Shown here piece after piece: positions 18,678 to 27,251 of a stretch of DNA of 64,000 nt (within the stretch, counting starts at the first letter, position 1; each line of letters starts with the position of its first letter). The notes beneath the pieces are model-generated. The model made no database searches. It saw only the letters and a list, made by a program, of their open reading frames with translations, and had not been told where the DNA came from. Made by a program: the position numbers and the translations under genes. Origin of the DNA: Candidatus Rifleibacteriota bacterium (GTDB taxonomy: Bacteria > Muiribacteriota > Ozemobacteria > Ozemobacterales > Ozemobacteraceae); contig JAFPZP010000107.1 in the NCBI GenBank assembly GCA_017417215.1, positions 1 to 64,000 on the forward strand. Reading direction: 5' to 3'.

Positions 18678-21046
18678 GAAAAGATTCTAATCATATATTA
18701 ACGATTTTGTTTATAGCATTTTTAAACTTAATTCCTGTTAATAGCTGTTTCTCTGCTTCTTATTCTCCAGAAGCTTCAAGATTGTATAATGAAGCTGTTA
18801 TGGCTTACAGAACCAGACATTTTAACTTAGCAAAAGAATGTTTTTATAAGATTCTTGAAAATTATCCTGATGATAGAATGGCTGATGTAGCTCGTGGCAA
18901 TCTTGCTGTTCTTTTAAGAGATTTAAAAGAATATGATAAAGCTATTGATATTTACAAAGAGATTATTGAAAAAGCTACCTATGAAAATGATAAAAATAAT
19001 GCAAAAATTCAACTGGTAGATATCCTCTATACTGTTCATAGATATAGAGAAGGCATAGAACTCTTAGAAGATTGGTTAAAAAAAGATTCTGGTAATGTTG
19101 ATATAGCTCGTAAACTAGCTCAGTTTTATTTGCAATCAGGAAATAAAGATGAAGCTTGGCTTTTATTGGAACGCTTTATGGAAAAAGGCGAGAAGAAGGC
19201 TTTTGATGACTTATTAGATTTATCTATGAAAAGTGGTGAAGTAGATAAGCTTTTAAATAGTCTTGATAGTCATAGAACAAAACTTAAATACTCTGTTTAT
19301 AGCAGTTATCTTGCTGATTGTTATTTGGCTTTAGGTCGAAAAGATAAGGCTATTGAAGCTTTAAAAGAAAACAAAGACTACGAAAAGGATGTTAATGTTT
19401 TAAAAAAGCTATCTGATATACAGATTTCAGCAAATATGATTGATGATGCTATAGTAACACTTGATAAATTGGTTTCTTATTTGCCTTCAGATTGGCAGTG
19501 CTTGAGAAAACTTGGCCACTGTTATTTCCTTAAAAATAACAAACAGATGGCTATGGAAGTTTGGAAAAGACCTTTAAGACGACGTTATAGTAGTCAGGAT
19601 CTATATATTAATTATACAGCTGTTTTAATTGAACATCAGATGTTGGAAGAAGCCTTAGAAGCTTTTGATGAAGCTAGAACTGCTTTAAGGCATGAAACCA
19701 TGTTTGCAGAAGAAAAAGCCGCTGTTCTTGAATCATTGGGGCGTTTTAAAGAAGCTATGGAAGAAAATCTTAAAGTTCTTTCTGATGGAATATATAAATC
19801 AGAAATCTTCGATAAACTTTATAATGCGAAAATACCTGGATTTTCTTTGGAAGAACGGTTGAACGCTTTAAACAAAGGGGATTTTAATCAAGCAATTATT
19901 CAGGCTTTGATAGAATTATATTTTAGAAAAGCCAGAATGGAAGATATCGATAAATTAGTTTCTTTGATAGATGAACAATCTGCTATTTTCTTTGATGATC
20001 TTTTTTATGATCGATTAAGGCAAGAAGCTTTGCTTGTTCCTGAAGAATTCCATTTCTCGCTTATGAAACGAATGATGGAGGCAAGAAAGAATTCTACTCT
20101 AGAATTGAAACTGGCTATACTTATGCTCAAAATGCCGGAATACTTTGAAAAATGGCAAAAAGAAGCTTATGGCTATTCAAAAAGAACGGTTGAATCAAAA
20201 GAAATAGCAGATGTAGAGTTAAAATATAATCTTTATTTAAAAATGGCTGAATTTGTTTTCGATTTCATGAAAAACCCAAAGGAAGCAGATTCATATCTAG
20301 CTACGTTTTTGAACCAGGATATTACTGTTTCCTATAAGAGCAAAATCATTGAAGCAAAGCTTATGAGAGCAAAATTGCATACTTATATGTCAGATTTCCC
20401 AAAAGCAGAAGAAATACTGAATGATGTCGGCTCTATACTTGATAAAAATGATTACATTGGTGGTTTAACTCGATTGGAAACAGAAGAATATTTGATGCAG
20501 CAAAAGGTAGAATTAGCAAGACTTAAAGCTCATATGGGGCAATATCAAGAATCCTTGGATTTGCTTAAAGATATAGTGGAAAATCATAAAGAAGGCGAAT
20601 GGGTAAACGATGGCCTGGAATTGGCTTTGGATATTACTCGTTATTCATTAGGTGATCTTAGTGCTATAGATCATAAGTTTAAGGCTGAAAGATTTGCTGC
20701 CTGCGGAGACAATACTCAGGCAATATCTGAAATTAATGCTGCTATAGAAGCTCTGCCAGCTTCTTCAACTTCTTTAATCGCAGATCTTGAAGCTGATAAA
20801 ATTATGCTTTCATCTGATAATGTAGATTTTAATGAATTATCCAAACAGATAAAACTATTTTTGGCAAAATACCCAGACAATATCAAGAATGCGGATATTG
20901 CTGATTTTAAAATCAAATTGATGCAACGATTAAATCAATCTCAAGACAGAATAGATGAAGAAATGCGAAACTATATCGTTAATTTCCCATCAGATTTGAG
21001 AAGTGGTAAGTATAAGCACAGTCTTGAAAATGGAGGTAAAAAATGA
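18674..21046 (+). CDS. Secreted TPR-repeat protein
   Basis: 790 residues, with a signal peptide (to about residue 29, NSCFSAS) and tetratricopeptide repeats along most of its length, clearest at about 35-130 (EAVMAYRTRHFNLAKECFYKIL, EYDKAIDIYKEII) and 205-300. It overlaps both neighbours by 4 bp, so translation is coupled. In homologous operons a TPR protein often accompanies the VWA and DUF4175 components; it is likely a periplasmic scaffold. No enzymatic motif is visible. Confidence 0.85.
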   Translation: MRKDSNHILTILFIAFLNLIPVNSCFSASYSPEASRLYNEAVMAYRTRHFNLAKECFYKILENYPDDRMADVARGNLAVLLRDLKEYDKAIDIYKEIIEKATYENDKNNAKIQLVDILYTVHRYREGIELLEDWLKKDSGNVDIARKLAQFYLQSGNKDEAWLLLERFMEKGEKKAFDDLLDLSMKSGEVDKLLNSLDSHRTKLKYSVYSSYLADCYLALGRKDKAIEALKENKDYEKDVNVLKKLSDIQISANMIDDAIVTLDKLVSYLPSDWQCLRKLGHCYFLKNNKQMAMEVWKRPLRRRYSSQDLYINYTAVLIEHQMLEEALEAFDEARTALRHETMFAEEKAAVLESLGRFKEAMEENLKVLSDGIYKSEIFDKLYNAKIPGFSLEERLNALNKGDFNQAIIQALIELYFRKARMEDIDKLVSLIDEQSAIFFDDLFYDRLRQEALLVPEEFHFSLMKRMMEARKNSTLELKLAILMLKMPEYFEKWQKEAYGYSKRTVESKEIADVELKYNLYLKMAEFVFDFMKNPKEADSYLATFLNQDITVSYKSKIIEAKLMRAKLHTYMSDFPKAEEILNDVGSILDKNDYIGGLTRLETEEYLMQQKVELARLKAHMGQYQESLDLLKDIVENHKEGEWVNDGLELALDITRYSLGDLSAIDHKFKAERFAACGDNTQAISEINAAIEALPASSTSLIADLEADKIMLSSDNVDFNELSKQIKLFLAKYPDNIKNADIADFKIKLMQRLNQSQDRIDEEMRNYIVNFPSDLRSGKYKHSLENGGKK

Positions 21047-22302
21047 GGGTTGGAAAACTGTTTTTTCTGATATTGATACTTGCCTTGTTTTTACCTAATA
21101 CGTCTTTTGCAGGTAAATTGCTTATTCCAATGGATGATAACCAATCAGATCATCTTAGAAGCTATGGTGTTACATATTGGGTTTTAGATAAAACCGGCAC
21201 TGATGCAGAATGGTTGTTGAACTATAGAGGCGGTTCTTTTTTGGTTGAAGATCTTCCTGAAATAAGAGAACAGGCAAAAAAAGCTGGCGTCACAGTTAAA
21301 CCAGTATCTGATGCTGAATTAAATGCTATTTATAATGAAATAGAAGAAGAAAACATGGAAAAGGTGCTCTTAGAAAAAGCACCAAAAATAGGTGTATATT
21401 CGCCTGACTATGAAGAACCCTGGGATGATGCTGTTATTCTTGTATTAACTTACGCGCAGATTCCTTTTGAAAAGTTTTACGACAAAGAAGTTCTGAATGG
21501 AAATATAACAAAATATGACTGGATACATCTTCACCATGAAGATTTTACAGGACAATTCGGTAAGTTTTATTCTTCATTCAGATTGACTACATGGTATAGA
21601 AATCAAGTAACAAGAGCTCAACTAGAGGCTCAGAAATTCGGTTATAGCAAGGTTGCTCAAATGAAGTTGGCTGTTGCCAGAAAATTAAAGCAATTTGTAA
21701 TTGATGGCGGATTTTTGTTTGCAATGTGCTCGGCAGCAGATAGCTTGGATGTTGCATTGGCAGCAAATGGTGTCGATATTGTAGCAAAAGAAATAGATGG
21801 CGATGACCCCGACCCATTATGCCAAAGCAAACTTGATTATAGCCAATGTCTGGCTTTTACTGGATTTAAACTGATTATAGACCCATACATTTATGAATTT
21901 TCAGATATAGATGTATCAAACAACTATGCTGGTGACCCAGGTACTTATCGTTTGTTTGAGTTTGCTGCCAAAGTAGACCCTATTCCAACAATGCTTACTC
22001 AGAATCATAGAGCTGTTCATGATGGATTTTTTGGTCAGACAACGGCATTCAGAAAAAGTCTTCTTAAACCTACTATAACAATAATGGGTGAAAACAATGA
22101 CGGAGTTTCTGTAAAATACATCAGAGGCGATTTGGGAAAAGGCTTTTTCTCTTTTTATGGTGGACATGACCCTGCTGATGCCAGCCATATAGTTGGGGAA
22201 GGTCCGACAAGACTTGAACTGCATAAAAACAGCCCTGGTTACAGATTGATTCTTAATAATATTTTATTCCCAGCTGCTAAGCGCAAAGAAAGAAAGACCT
22301 GA
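21043..22302 (+). CDS. Secreted protein of unknown function (family often mislabelled asparagine synthetase B)
   Basis: 419 residues with a signal peptide (to about FAG, residue 24). The start GKLLIPMDDNQSDHLRSYGVTYW and the segments NMEKVLLEKAPKIGVYSP and WIHLHHEDFTGQFGKFY characterise a conserved exported family of Bacteroidetes, Lentisphaerae and similar phyla. Databases often call it asparagine synthetase B, but I see neither an N-terminal nucleophile Cys nor a PP-loop SGG motif. The fold may be ThuA/amidotransferase-like. Last gene of the MoxR operon, overlapping the TPR gene by 4 bp. Confidence 0.75.
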   Translation: MRVGKLFFLILILALFLPNTSFAGKLLIPMDDNQSDHLRSYGVTYWVLDKTGTDAEWLLNYRGGSFLVEDLPEIREQAKKAGVTVKPVSDAELNAIYNEIEEENMEKVLLEKAPKIGVYSPDYEEPWDDAVILVLTYAQIPFEKFYDKEVLNGNITKYDWIHLHHEDFTGQFGKFYSSFRLTTWYRNQVTRAQLEAQKFGYSKVAQMKLAVARKLKQFVIDGGFLFAMCSAADSLDVALAANGVDIVAKEIDGDDPDPLCQSKLDYSQCLAFTGFKLIIDPYIYEFSDIDVSNNYAGDPGTYRLFEFAAKVDPIPTMLTQNHRAVHDGFFGQTTAFRKSLLKPTITIMGENNDGVSVKYIRGDLGKGFFSFYGGHDPADASHIVGEGPTRLELHKNSPGYRLILNNILFPAAKRKERKT

Positions 22303-22341
22303 TTTAAATACTCTTTAGGTCTATCAATATAATATAGTGTT

Positions 22342-22357
22342 TGTGAATTATTTCACT
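22342..22357. promoter_or_regulatory. CRP/FNR-family-type operator, site 1
   Basis: TGTGA-ATTATT-TCACT matches the CRP consensus TGTGA-N6-TCACA in 9 of 10 defined positions. It lies about 345 bp before the STT3-like start and 121 bp from the second site. Confidence 0.5.
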
Positions 22358-22391
22358 TAAAAACGACTGAAATTATGAAATTATATGCTTT

Positions 22392-22408
22392 TGGTTTACA
22401 TAATATTT
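22392..22408 (+). repeat. 17-nt direct repeat, copy 1
   Basis: TGGTTTACATAATATTT, found again at 25080-25096. Both copies lie a few hundred bases upstream of an envelope-biogenesis gene (STT3-like, murJ). It could be a shared regulator site or an old duplication. Confidence 0.45.
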
Positions 22409-22462
22409 TTGAAATTTATGTTTGTTTTGAAGCTAAAAATTGTATAAAAATTGCACAGATAC

Positions 22463-22478
22463 TGTGAAAAATTTCACA
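22463..22478. promoter_or_regulatory. CRP/FNR-family-type operator, site 2
   Basis: TGTGAAAAATTTCACA is a perfect match to TGTGA-N6-TCACA, with 7-bp symmetric arms around AA. It is centred about 97 bp upstream of the expected start for the TATAAT at 22556-22561, a spacing consistent with an activator site. No CRP-family regulator gene is in the window. Confidence 0.6.
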
Positions 22479-22620
22479 AGCGTTGATTTAAAAAATTAAT
22501 TTTAAGTTTTTTTATCTAAATTAATAAATTAGTATTATTGCATTAATTATTTTATTATAATTTATAAGGCAATTTCCGGTTGCTCCACAATTACGAATAT
22601 TTAAAAAGGGGAGTTATAAA

Positions 22621-22674
22621 ATGAAAATTAACAAAGATATTCCTGTCCTCTCCACTCTATGCTCTGCGCTCTAA
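22621..22674 (+). CDS. Possible 17-residue leader peptide
   Basis: A GGGGAG sequence 6 nt upstream is a good ribosome-binding site for an ATG that opens an 18-codon frame including the stop (MKINKDIPVLSTLCSAL). It ends 12 nt before the ATG of the STT3-like gene, which lacks a good ribosome-binding site of its own, so coupled translation is possible. It may equally be a chance frame; the second half is C/T-rich and reads like repeat debris. Confidence 0.3.
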   Translation: MKINKDIPVLSTLCSAL

Positions 22675-22686
22675 GATCTAATAATT

Positions 22687-24906
22687 ATGTCTAAAGCAAG
22701 AAAAAGTATTTTAATTATTTGCATAACTTTATTTATAATGCTTATTCCTATCTGGTTATGCAGTAATAAAATTACAAGGGGTACATTTTTTGTTCCTGCT
22801 GATCCTGATTCTTTATTTTATTGTAGGATAGTAGATCAGGCTTTGCAAAAGGGAAGTGAAAAATATATAGATTATGATAATTATGGAAACTTCCCTTACG
22901 AATTCAAAATAGGGTACCCCAGATTGTATTATTGGCTTTTATATTTTTATAAATTGGTGTGTACAAAAATATCACCCAAAAATTCTGAATTTTTATTCTT
23001 GCTTATTCCGGTATTAACAACAACTTTAACGGCAATAATTATTGTTATTTCTTTTTGTTTTTTTAAATATCCTATTTTATTTATTGTCTTAACAGCTTTT
23101 GCTTTGCTTCCTTCTTTTTGTGCGTTTTCTGTGGGAAGTTTTGCTAAATTGGATTATGACCATGTTCTATCTTTATATTTATGGCTTTGGCTGTTAAGTT
23201 CAATGTTTTATCAAGACAGTCAAAATAAAAAATGGCTGTATTTAGGTGGTGTTTTTGCTGGGTTGGTTTTAGGCAGTTGGATAGGCTCTCTGCTTATTTT
23301 TACTGTTGTTGCACTTGTCTGTTTTGGTTTATGGTTTTTTAATTCAAAATTATGTGAAAAGTATTTACTTTTTTGTTATTCAACTTTTGGTATAGCAACT
23401 CTTATTAATGCTTTAATTATCTTGGTTTCGCCAAGCAGATATGGTACCGTTCTTCTTGATTTCGGAATAATTCATATATCAGCTATGGTCCTGGAAACTT
23501 TAGGAATTTTCGTATTATCAAAATTTAAGGCTACAAATAAAATCAGAGTTTTGCTTTTATCTATGGCTGTTATAATTCCTTCAATTTATTATTTAATTAA
23601 TCCTTCTAACTTTATTGATTTAATTGGGAAAGTTTTTGGCACAGACCCTATTTATGTTGAGATACAAGAATTACAGCCTTTAATAGATTTAAAAAATAAA
23701 ACACATTCAAATACTGCTATTTTCAGTAAAGCAATAGTTAATTATGGCTTTTTATTCTTTCTTTTTCCTATTGTTCTTTTTGGCTCTGTAAAAAGAGATA
23801 TAAACAAAGATTCTGTATCGTTGTTAAAGCTTTGGACTATTATTGTTTTTCTGGCTGGTATTTATCAATGTAGATATACTAGAATTTTTGGTATAGGCAG
23901 TTGTATTTATGAGGCTTTTATTCTTTTTTACTGCTTGAGCCGTTTTAAAGAAAAATTTAGAAAAAAATTAAAACCATTAACTTACAAAATAATTCTTATA
24001 TTTTGCATCTTATTATCTCTTCTAGTTGTTAGATATACTTCTATGATAAGCCTTTTTATTCAAAATCAGAATATAAGATTATCTGAGTTGGAAGCATTTC
24101 ATTGGATAAAAGCGAACACACCCGCTACTTCCGGGTATTATGATACTAACAAACCCGAATATGGCATTTTAGCTTATTGGGATTTTGGACATCTAATCAA
24201 TTATTATGCTCACAGACCTGTTATTGCTAACAATATGCAAAATGGTGTTAAAAATATGGCTGCTATTTTTTCTTCTAAAGATGAAGAAACTGCTTATAAG
24301 CTTTGTGAGGATTTAAAAGTTAAATATGTTTTTATGGCACCAGACAGGGTTTTATTCCCATCAACCATTGACTATTGGCCTGCTTACAAAGAACAAGAGC
24401 CGGGACCTGGCTATAAGGCTTTACCTTATAACGTTGAACGCAGTAAAGACTATGATAAATGGTTCTTTACATGGTTGAACAAATGTTTTGGTTTAATGGG
24501 AAGAGGAGGTTTTGGTGTCACTTCTCATTTCAGGATTATATTTGGGAATGCAGAGAGGAAGTCACCTTCTTTTTCTACTCTTTTATTTGAAAGAGTGAAG
24601 GGGGCAAAACTAACTATTAAAGCAAAACCTGATTCTAATGCTGTGGTTTCATTGAGGTTAAATGTTAGAGGTAAATTATTGAATTACTTTAAAGTGTCTA
24701 AAGTTTCTGAAAATGGTTATGCTTACTTCACTTTGCCATATTCTTGTTATTTTAATAATAGAATAGTTCGTACATCAGAGCTTTATAATATTTCTTTTGT
24801 TTCACATGAAACAGATAAAAAAGTAGTAGGTAAAGTTTTGGTAAAAGAAGAAGATGTTATTATGGGAAATGAGGTTGCAACAGGCTCTATTATTATGTTT
24901 AAGTGA
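22687..24906 (+). CDS. STT3/PglB/AglB-like oligosaccharyltransferase
   Basis: 739 residues with about 12-13 membrane helices to residue ~450 and a C-terminal soluble domain. Three STT3-type signatures are visible: an acidic DPD motif in the first extracytoplasmic loop (39-41), a second LDYDH acidic motif (155-159) and AYWDFGH (496-502) in the place of WWDYG, followed by INYYAHRPVIANN. This family transfers lipid-linked oligosaccharide to Asn on exported proteins. Two glycan- or envelope-type neighbours follow at a distance (murJ, and a GT-C gene 30 kb away). The acceptor and glycan are unknown; an O-linked or non-glycosylating homologue remains possible. Confidence 0.8.
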   Translation: MSKARKSILIICITLFIMLIPIWLCSNKITRGTFFVPADPDSLFYCRIVDQALQKGSEKYIDYDNYGNFPYEFKIGYPRLYYWLLYFYKLVCTKISPKNSEFLFLLIPVLTTTLTAIIIVISFCFFKYPILFIVLTAFALLPSFCAFSVGSFAKLDYDHVLSLYLWLWLLSSMFYQDSQNKKWLYLGGVFAGLVLGSWIGSLLIFTVVALVCFGLWFFNSKLCEKYLLFCYSTFGIATLINALIILVSPSRYGTVLLDFGIIHISAMVLETLGIFVLSKFKATNKIRVLLLSMAVIIPSIYYLINPSNFIDLIGKVFGTDPIYVEIQELQPLIDLKNKTHSNTAIFSKAIVNYGFLFFLFPIVLFGSVKRDINKDSVSLLKLWTIIVFLAGIYQCRYTRIFGIGSCIYEAFILFYCLSRFKEKFRKKLKPLTYKIILIFCILLSLLVVRYTSMISLFIQNQNIRLSELEAFHWIKANTPATSGYYDTNKPEYGILAYWDFGHLINYYAHRPVIANNMQNGVKNMAAIFSSKDEETAYKLCEDLKVKYVFMAPDRVLFPSTIDYWPAYKEQEPGPGYKALPYNVERSKDYDKWFFTWLNKCFGLMGRGGFGVTSHFRIIFGNAERKSPSFSTLLFERVKGAKLTIKAKPDSNAVVSLRLNVRGKLLNYFKVSKVSENGYAYFTLPYSCYFNNRIVRTSELYNISFVSHETDKKVVGKVLVKEEDVIMGNEVATGSIIMFK

Positions 24907-25079
24907 TAACTTTTATTAGAAACAGAAGTTGTCTGAAAACTTGAAAGTTACTAAAATATTAGTGCACTTGGCAATGACCTTAACCCTTTCGAAAAGGGGA
25001 TTTTAAAATAATTATACAAAGCTGATTTGGGGCTAAAACCTAGTTTTTTGACAGGCTCAACAAAGGATATAAAACATAC

Positions 25080-25096
25080 TGGTTTACATAATATTT
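25080..25096 (+). repeat. 17-nt direct repeat, copy 2
   Basis: TGGTTTACATAATATTT, identical to 22392-22408. It is located 218 bp upstream of murJ. Confidence 0.45.
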
Positions 25097-25263
25097 GTGA
25101 TTTATTTTTGCTCTTTTTATAAAAAATTATGACTTTTGTTTTTTCTTTCGTTATAGATAAAAAAAGATAAATCTTAGTCGATGTATATAGGGCTTTGGGT
25201 AACTATGCTCAGTTGCTATAAAAAAGCTGAAACAACGTAATATTCTCTTTGCTGGTCATAATC

Positions 25264-25292
25264 GTCACTGTTTGTGACTGCAAAGTTATAAT
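25264..25292 (+). promoter_or_regulatory. murJ promoter candidate with overlapping inverted repeat
   Basis: TATAAT at 25287-25292 is well placed before the ATG at 25314. The inverted repeat GTCAC-N5-GTGAC (25264-25278) occupies the -35 area, where a consensus hexamer is missing; this arrangement would fit an operator or activator-dependent promoter. Confidence 0.35.
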
Positions 25293-25313
25293 GTTTATAT
25301 AGATTAGGTATAG

Positions 25314-27041
25314 ATGAATACTGAAGAAAAACTAAATTCTAACGAAAAAGATGTTCCATGTGAAACTATACAAAATAATGATTCACATATAAAAGAATCT
25401 GCTGATTCAACATCTAATGAAACATCAAAGAAAAAGACTTCCGTCGCTCGTTCGGCAGCAGTTATGGGAATTGCTACTTTTTTTAGCCGAATAGCAGGTT
25501 TGGTCAGAGAACAGACTTTTGCTTACCTGTTTGGGGCAGGTAAATGGACAGATGCTTTCAATGTTGCTTTTAAAATACCTAACCTTTTAAGAGACCTTTT
25601 TGCAGAAGGTGCAATGAGTGCTGCTTTTGTTCCGACTTTTAATTCTATTTTGCAAAAAGAAGGCGAGGAAAAGGCTTTCAGGCTTACTAACCTGACTTTT
25701 TGCGCAATTCTTATTGTTGTTGGCAGTTTAACAGCACTTGGAATGGTTTTAAGTCCTTACATTGTTCAGATTCTTGCCCCTCAATTCATTGAAGACCCTG
25801 AAAAATTTGCTGTTACAGTAACTATGACACGCATAATGTTCCCGTTTTTGCTAGTTATTTCCTGGGCAGCGATTTCTATGGGAATGCTTAATTCATTGGG
25901 CGAGTTTTTTATCCCCTCTGTAGCACCGGTTTTTCTGAATCTCTCTATGATTTTATCTGGCTGGCTCATTTGTCCTTTGGCTGTAAAGTTTAATATGCCT
26001 GCTATTACAGGTATGGCAATTGGAGCTATGCTTGGTGGTATATTGCAGTTCACAGTTCAGCTCCCATCTCTTGTTCGAAAAGGTTGGAAATTCTTTTGGT
26101 GTCTGGATTTTAAAGACCCGGGCATTAGAAAAATTGGTAAGTTGATGATTCCTGGAACAGTCGGCTTAGCTGCTACCCAGATAAATGTTGCTGTTAATAC
26201 TATACTTGCTACCTCTCAGGGTGATGGGGCTGTAAGCTGGATAAGTTATGCCTTCAGAATAATGCAGCTTCCTATAGGCATATTTGGGGTTGCGGTGGCT
26301 CAGGCTACTTTACCAGTCATTTCACGACAGGCTGCCAGCGGAGATAAAGATTCAATGGCAGGAACATTAGCCAGTTCTATAAGACTTTCTTCCTTTATTA
26401 ATCTTTGGGCTTGTTTTGCCTGTGTGGCATTAGCTGAACCTGTAATCAGAATTATTTATCAGCATGGAAGATTTGGAATTGCAGACACCTTAGCTACTAC
26501 AGCAGTTTTGAGGGCGTATTCCATAGGACTTGTATTTTATGCTCTGATAAAGATTCTTGGCCCTGCATTCTATGCCTTAGAAGATACAAAGGTTCCTGTA
26601 AAGGCAAGTATTATTTCTATTATAGTGTCGATTACTTTAAGTCTGGCTTTGATTAAACCTTTTGGTTATATAAGTTTACCATTCAGCAGCAGTATAGCTG
26701 CTATAGTCAATGCTGGTTTTTTATTCTTCATGCTTCAGAAAAGGGTAGGGGGCTTTGGAAAATACTCTCTTGTATCTGGATTAATAAAGATTTTGATTGC
26801 TACTGCTATTTCTGGTGTGGCAACCTATTATTCCTATGTTGGTTTTGCAGGTTATATGGGTTCTTTGTTCCCGGCATATGTTGCAGGAACTTTTATTAAC
26901 TCTGTAGTTTCATTATGTGTGGGCGGTTTAGCTGGTCTTGTAGCTCTATATGTTGTTTCAAGATTGATTCATGTGGAAGAAGCAGATAAAGCTGCTGAGC
27001 TTGTTTTGAAAAAGATTCGCCGAAAAAAGACGAATAACTGA
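25314..27041 (+). CDS. murJ: Lipid II flippase MurJ (MviN family)
   Basis: 575 residues with about 14 membrane helices. The segment SAAVMGIATFFSRIAGLVRE followed by GAGKWTDAFNVAFKIPNLLRDLFAEGAMSAAFVPTF is the diagnostic MurJ N-terminus. It flips undecaprenyl-linked peptidoglycan precursor across the inner membrane. An unusual hydrophilic extension of about 40 residues, rich in Ser, Lys, Asp and Glu, precedes the first helix; the ATG at 25314 is retained because no better ribosome-binding site is seen further in. The C-terminus is basic (KKIRRKKTNN). Confidence 0.95.
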   Translation: MNTEEKLNSNEKDVPCETIQNNDSHIKESADSTSNETSKKKTSVARSAAVMGIATFFSRIAGLVREQTFAYLFGAGKWTDAFNVAFKIPNLLRDLFAEGAMSAAFVPTFNSILQKEGEEKAFRLTNLTFCAILIVVGSLTALGMVLSPYIVQILAPQFIEDPEKFAVTVTMTRIMFPFLLVISWAAISMGMLNSLGEFFIPSVAPVFLNLSMILSGWLICPLAVKFNMPAITGMAIGAMLGGILQFTVQLPSLVRKGWKFFWCLDFKDPGIRKIGKLMIPGTVGLAATQINVAVNTILATSQGDGAVSWISYAFRIMQLPIGIFGVAVAQATLPVISRQAASGDKDSMAGTLASSIRLSSFINLWACFACVALAEPVIRIIYQHGRFGIADTLATTAVLRAYSIGLVFYALIKILGPAFYALEDTKVPVKASIISIIVSITLSLALIKPFGYISLPFSSSIAAIVNAGFLFFMLQKRVGGFGKYSLVSGLIKILIATAISGVATYYSYVGFAGYMGSLFPAYVAGTFINSVVSLCVGGLAGLVALYVVSRLIHVEEADKAAELVLKKIRRKKTNN

Positions 27042-27087
27042 TTTACCTCTTTGTTTTAATAATCAAATTTTTCTAATTTTTAATCAG

Positions 27088-27117
27088 TTTTTACTAATTT
27101 TTCAAAATTAGTAAAAA
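27088..27117. terminator. Perfect A/T-rich dyad downstream of murJ
   Basis: Arms TTTTTACTAATTTT and AAAATTAGTAAAAA (14 bp) are separated by TC only. It lies about 47 nt after the murJ stop and 135 nt before pseudopilin cluster 2. It may be a weak bidirectional terminator or a protein-binding palindrome; there is no GC-rich stem. Confidence 0.4.
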
Positions 27118-27236
27118 TAACATTATTTTAGCATCTAAACCGATTATTAAAATCAAAATAATTATGTAAACCCGTGATTTTATCTTTTTAATTATAAAAA
27201 GTTAAACTAAAAGTCTTTTAAGCGGTACAATCGCTG

Positions 27237-27251
27237 TGGTATAATTAAATT
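27237..27251 (+). promoter_or_regulatory. Extended -10 promoter directly abutting the start codon
   Basis: TG-G-TATAAT (27237-27245) is an extended -10 element. The ATG of the PilX-like gene begins at 27252, where transcription would be expected to start, and there is no ribosome-binding site. This predicts a leaderless mRNA for pseudopilin cluster 2. Confidence 0.5.

Larger units (their letters stand above)
22303..22620. other. Intergenic regulatory region upstream of the STT3-like gene
   Basis: No gene is visible. The region is very AT-rich and holds two CRP-type palindromes (22342-22357 and 22463-22478), a 17-nt sequence shared with the murJ upstream region (22392-22408), and a TATAAT at 22556-22561 without a clear -35. 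It is therefore probably a regulated promoter for the STT3-like gene. Confidence 0.55.
24907..25313. other. Intergenic region between the STT3-like gene and murJ
   Basis: No gene is visible in these 407 bases. It contains a small hairpin-like CCCTTTCGAAAAGGGG (24994-25009), a TTGACA at 25048-25053 without a convincing -10, the 17-nt repeat copy 2 (25080-25096), an inverted repeat GTCAC-tgttt-GTGAC (25264-25278) and a TATAAT at 25287-25292 about 22 nt before the murJ ATG, which is the best -10 candidate. Confidence 0.5.

Noticed and set aside
7911-22302. Anti-phage defence island (MoxR-VWA ternary systems)
   Set aside because: No nuclease, effector or mobile-element gene is present; most products are exported or membrane proteins, as in envelope-type MoxR operons.
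21043-22302. Asparagine synthetase B
   Set aside because: Signal peptide present; no catalytic N-terminal Cys and no PP-loop SGG motif.
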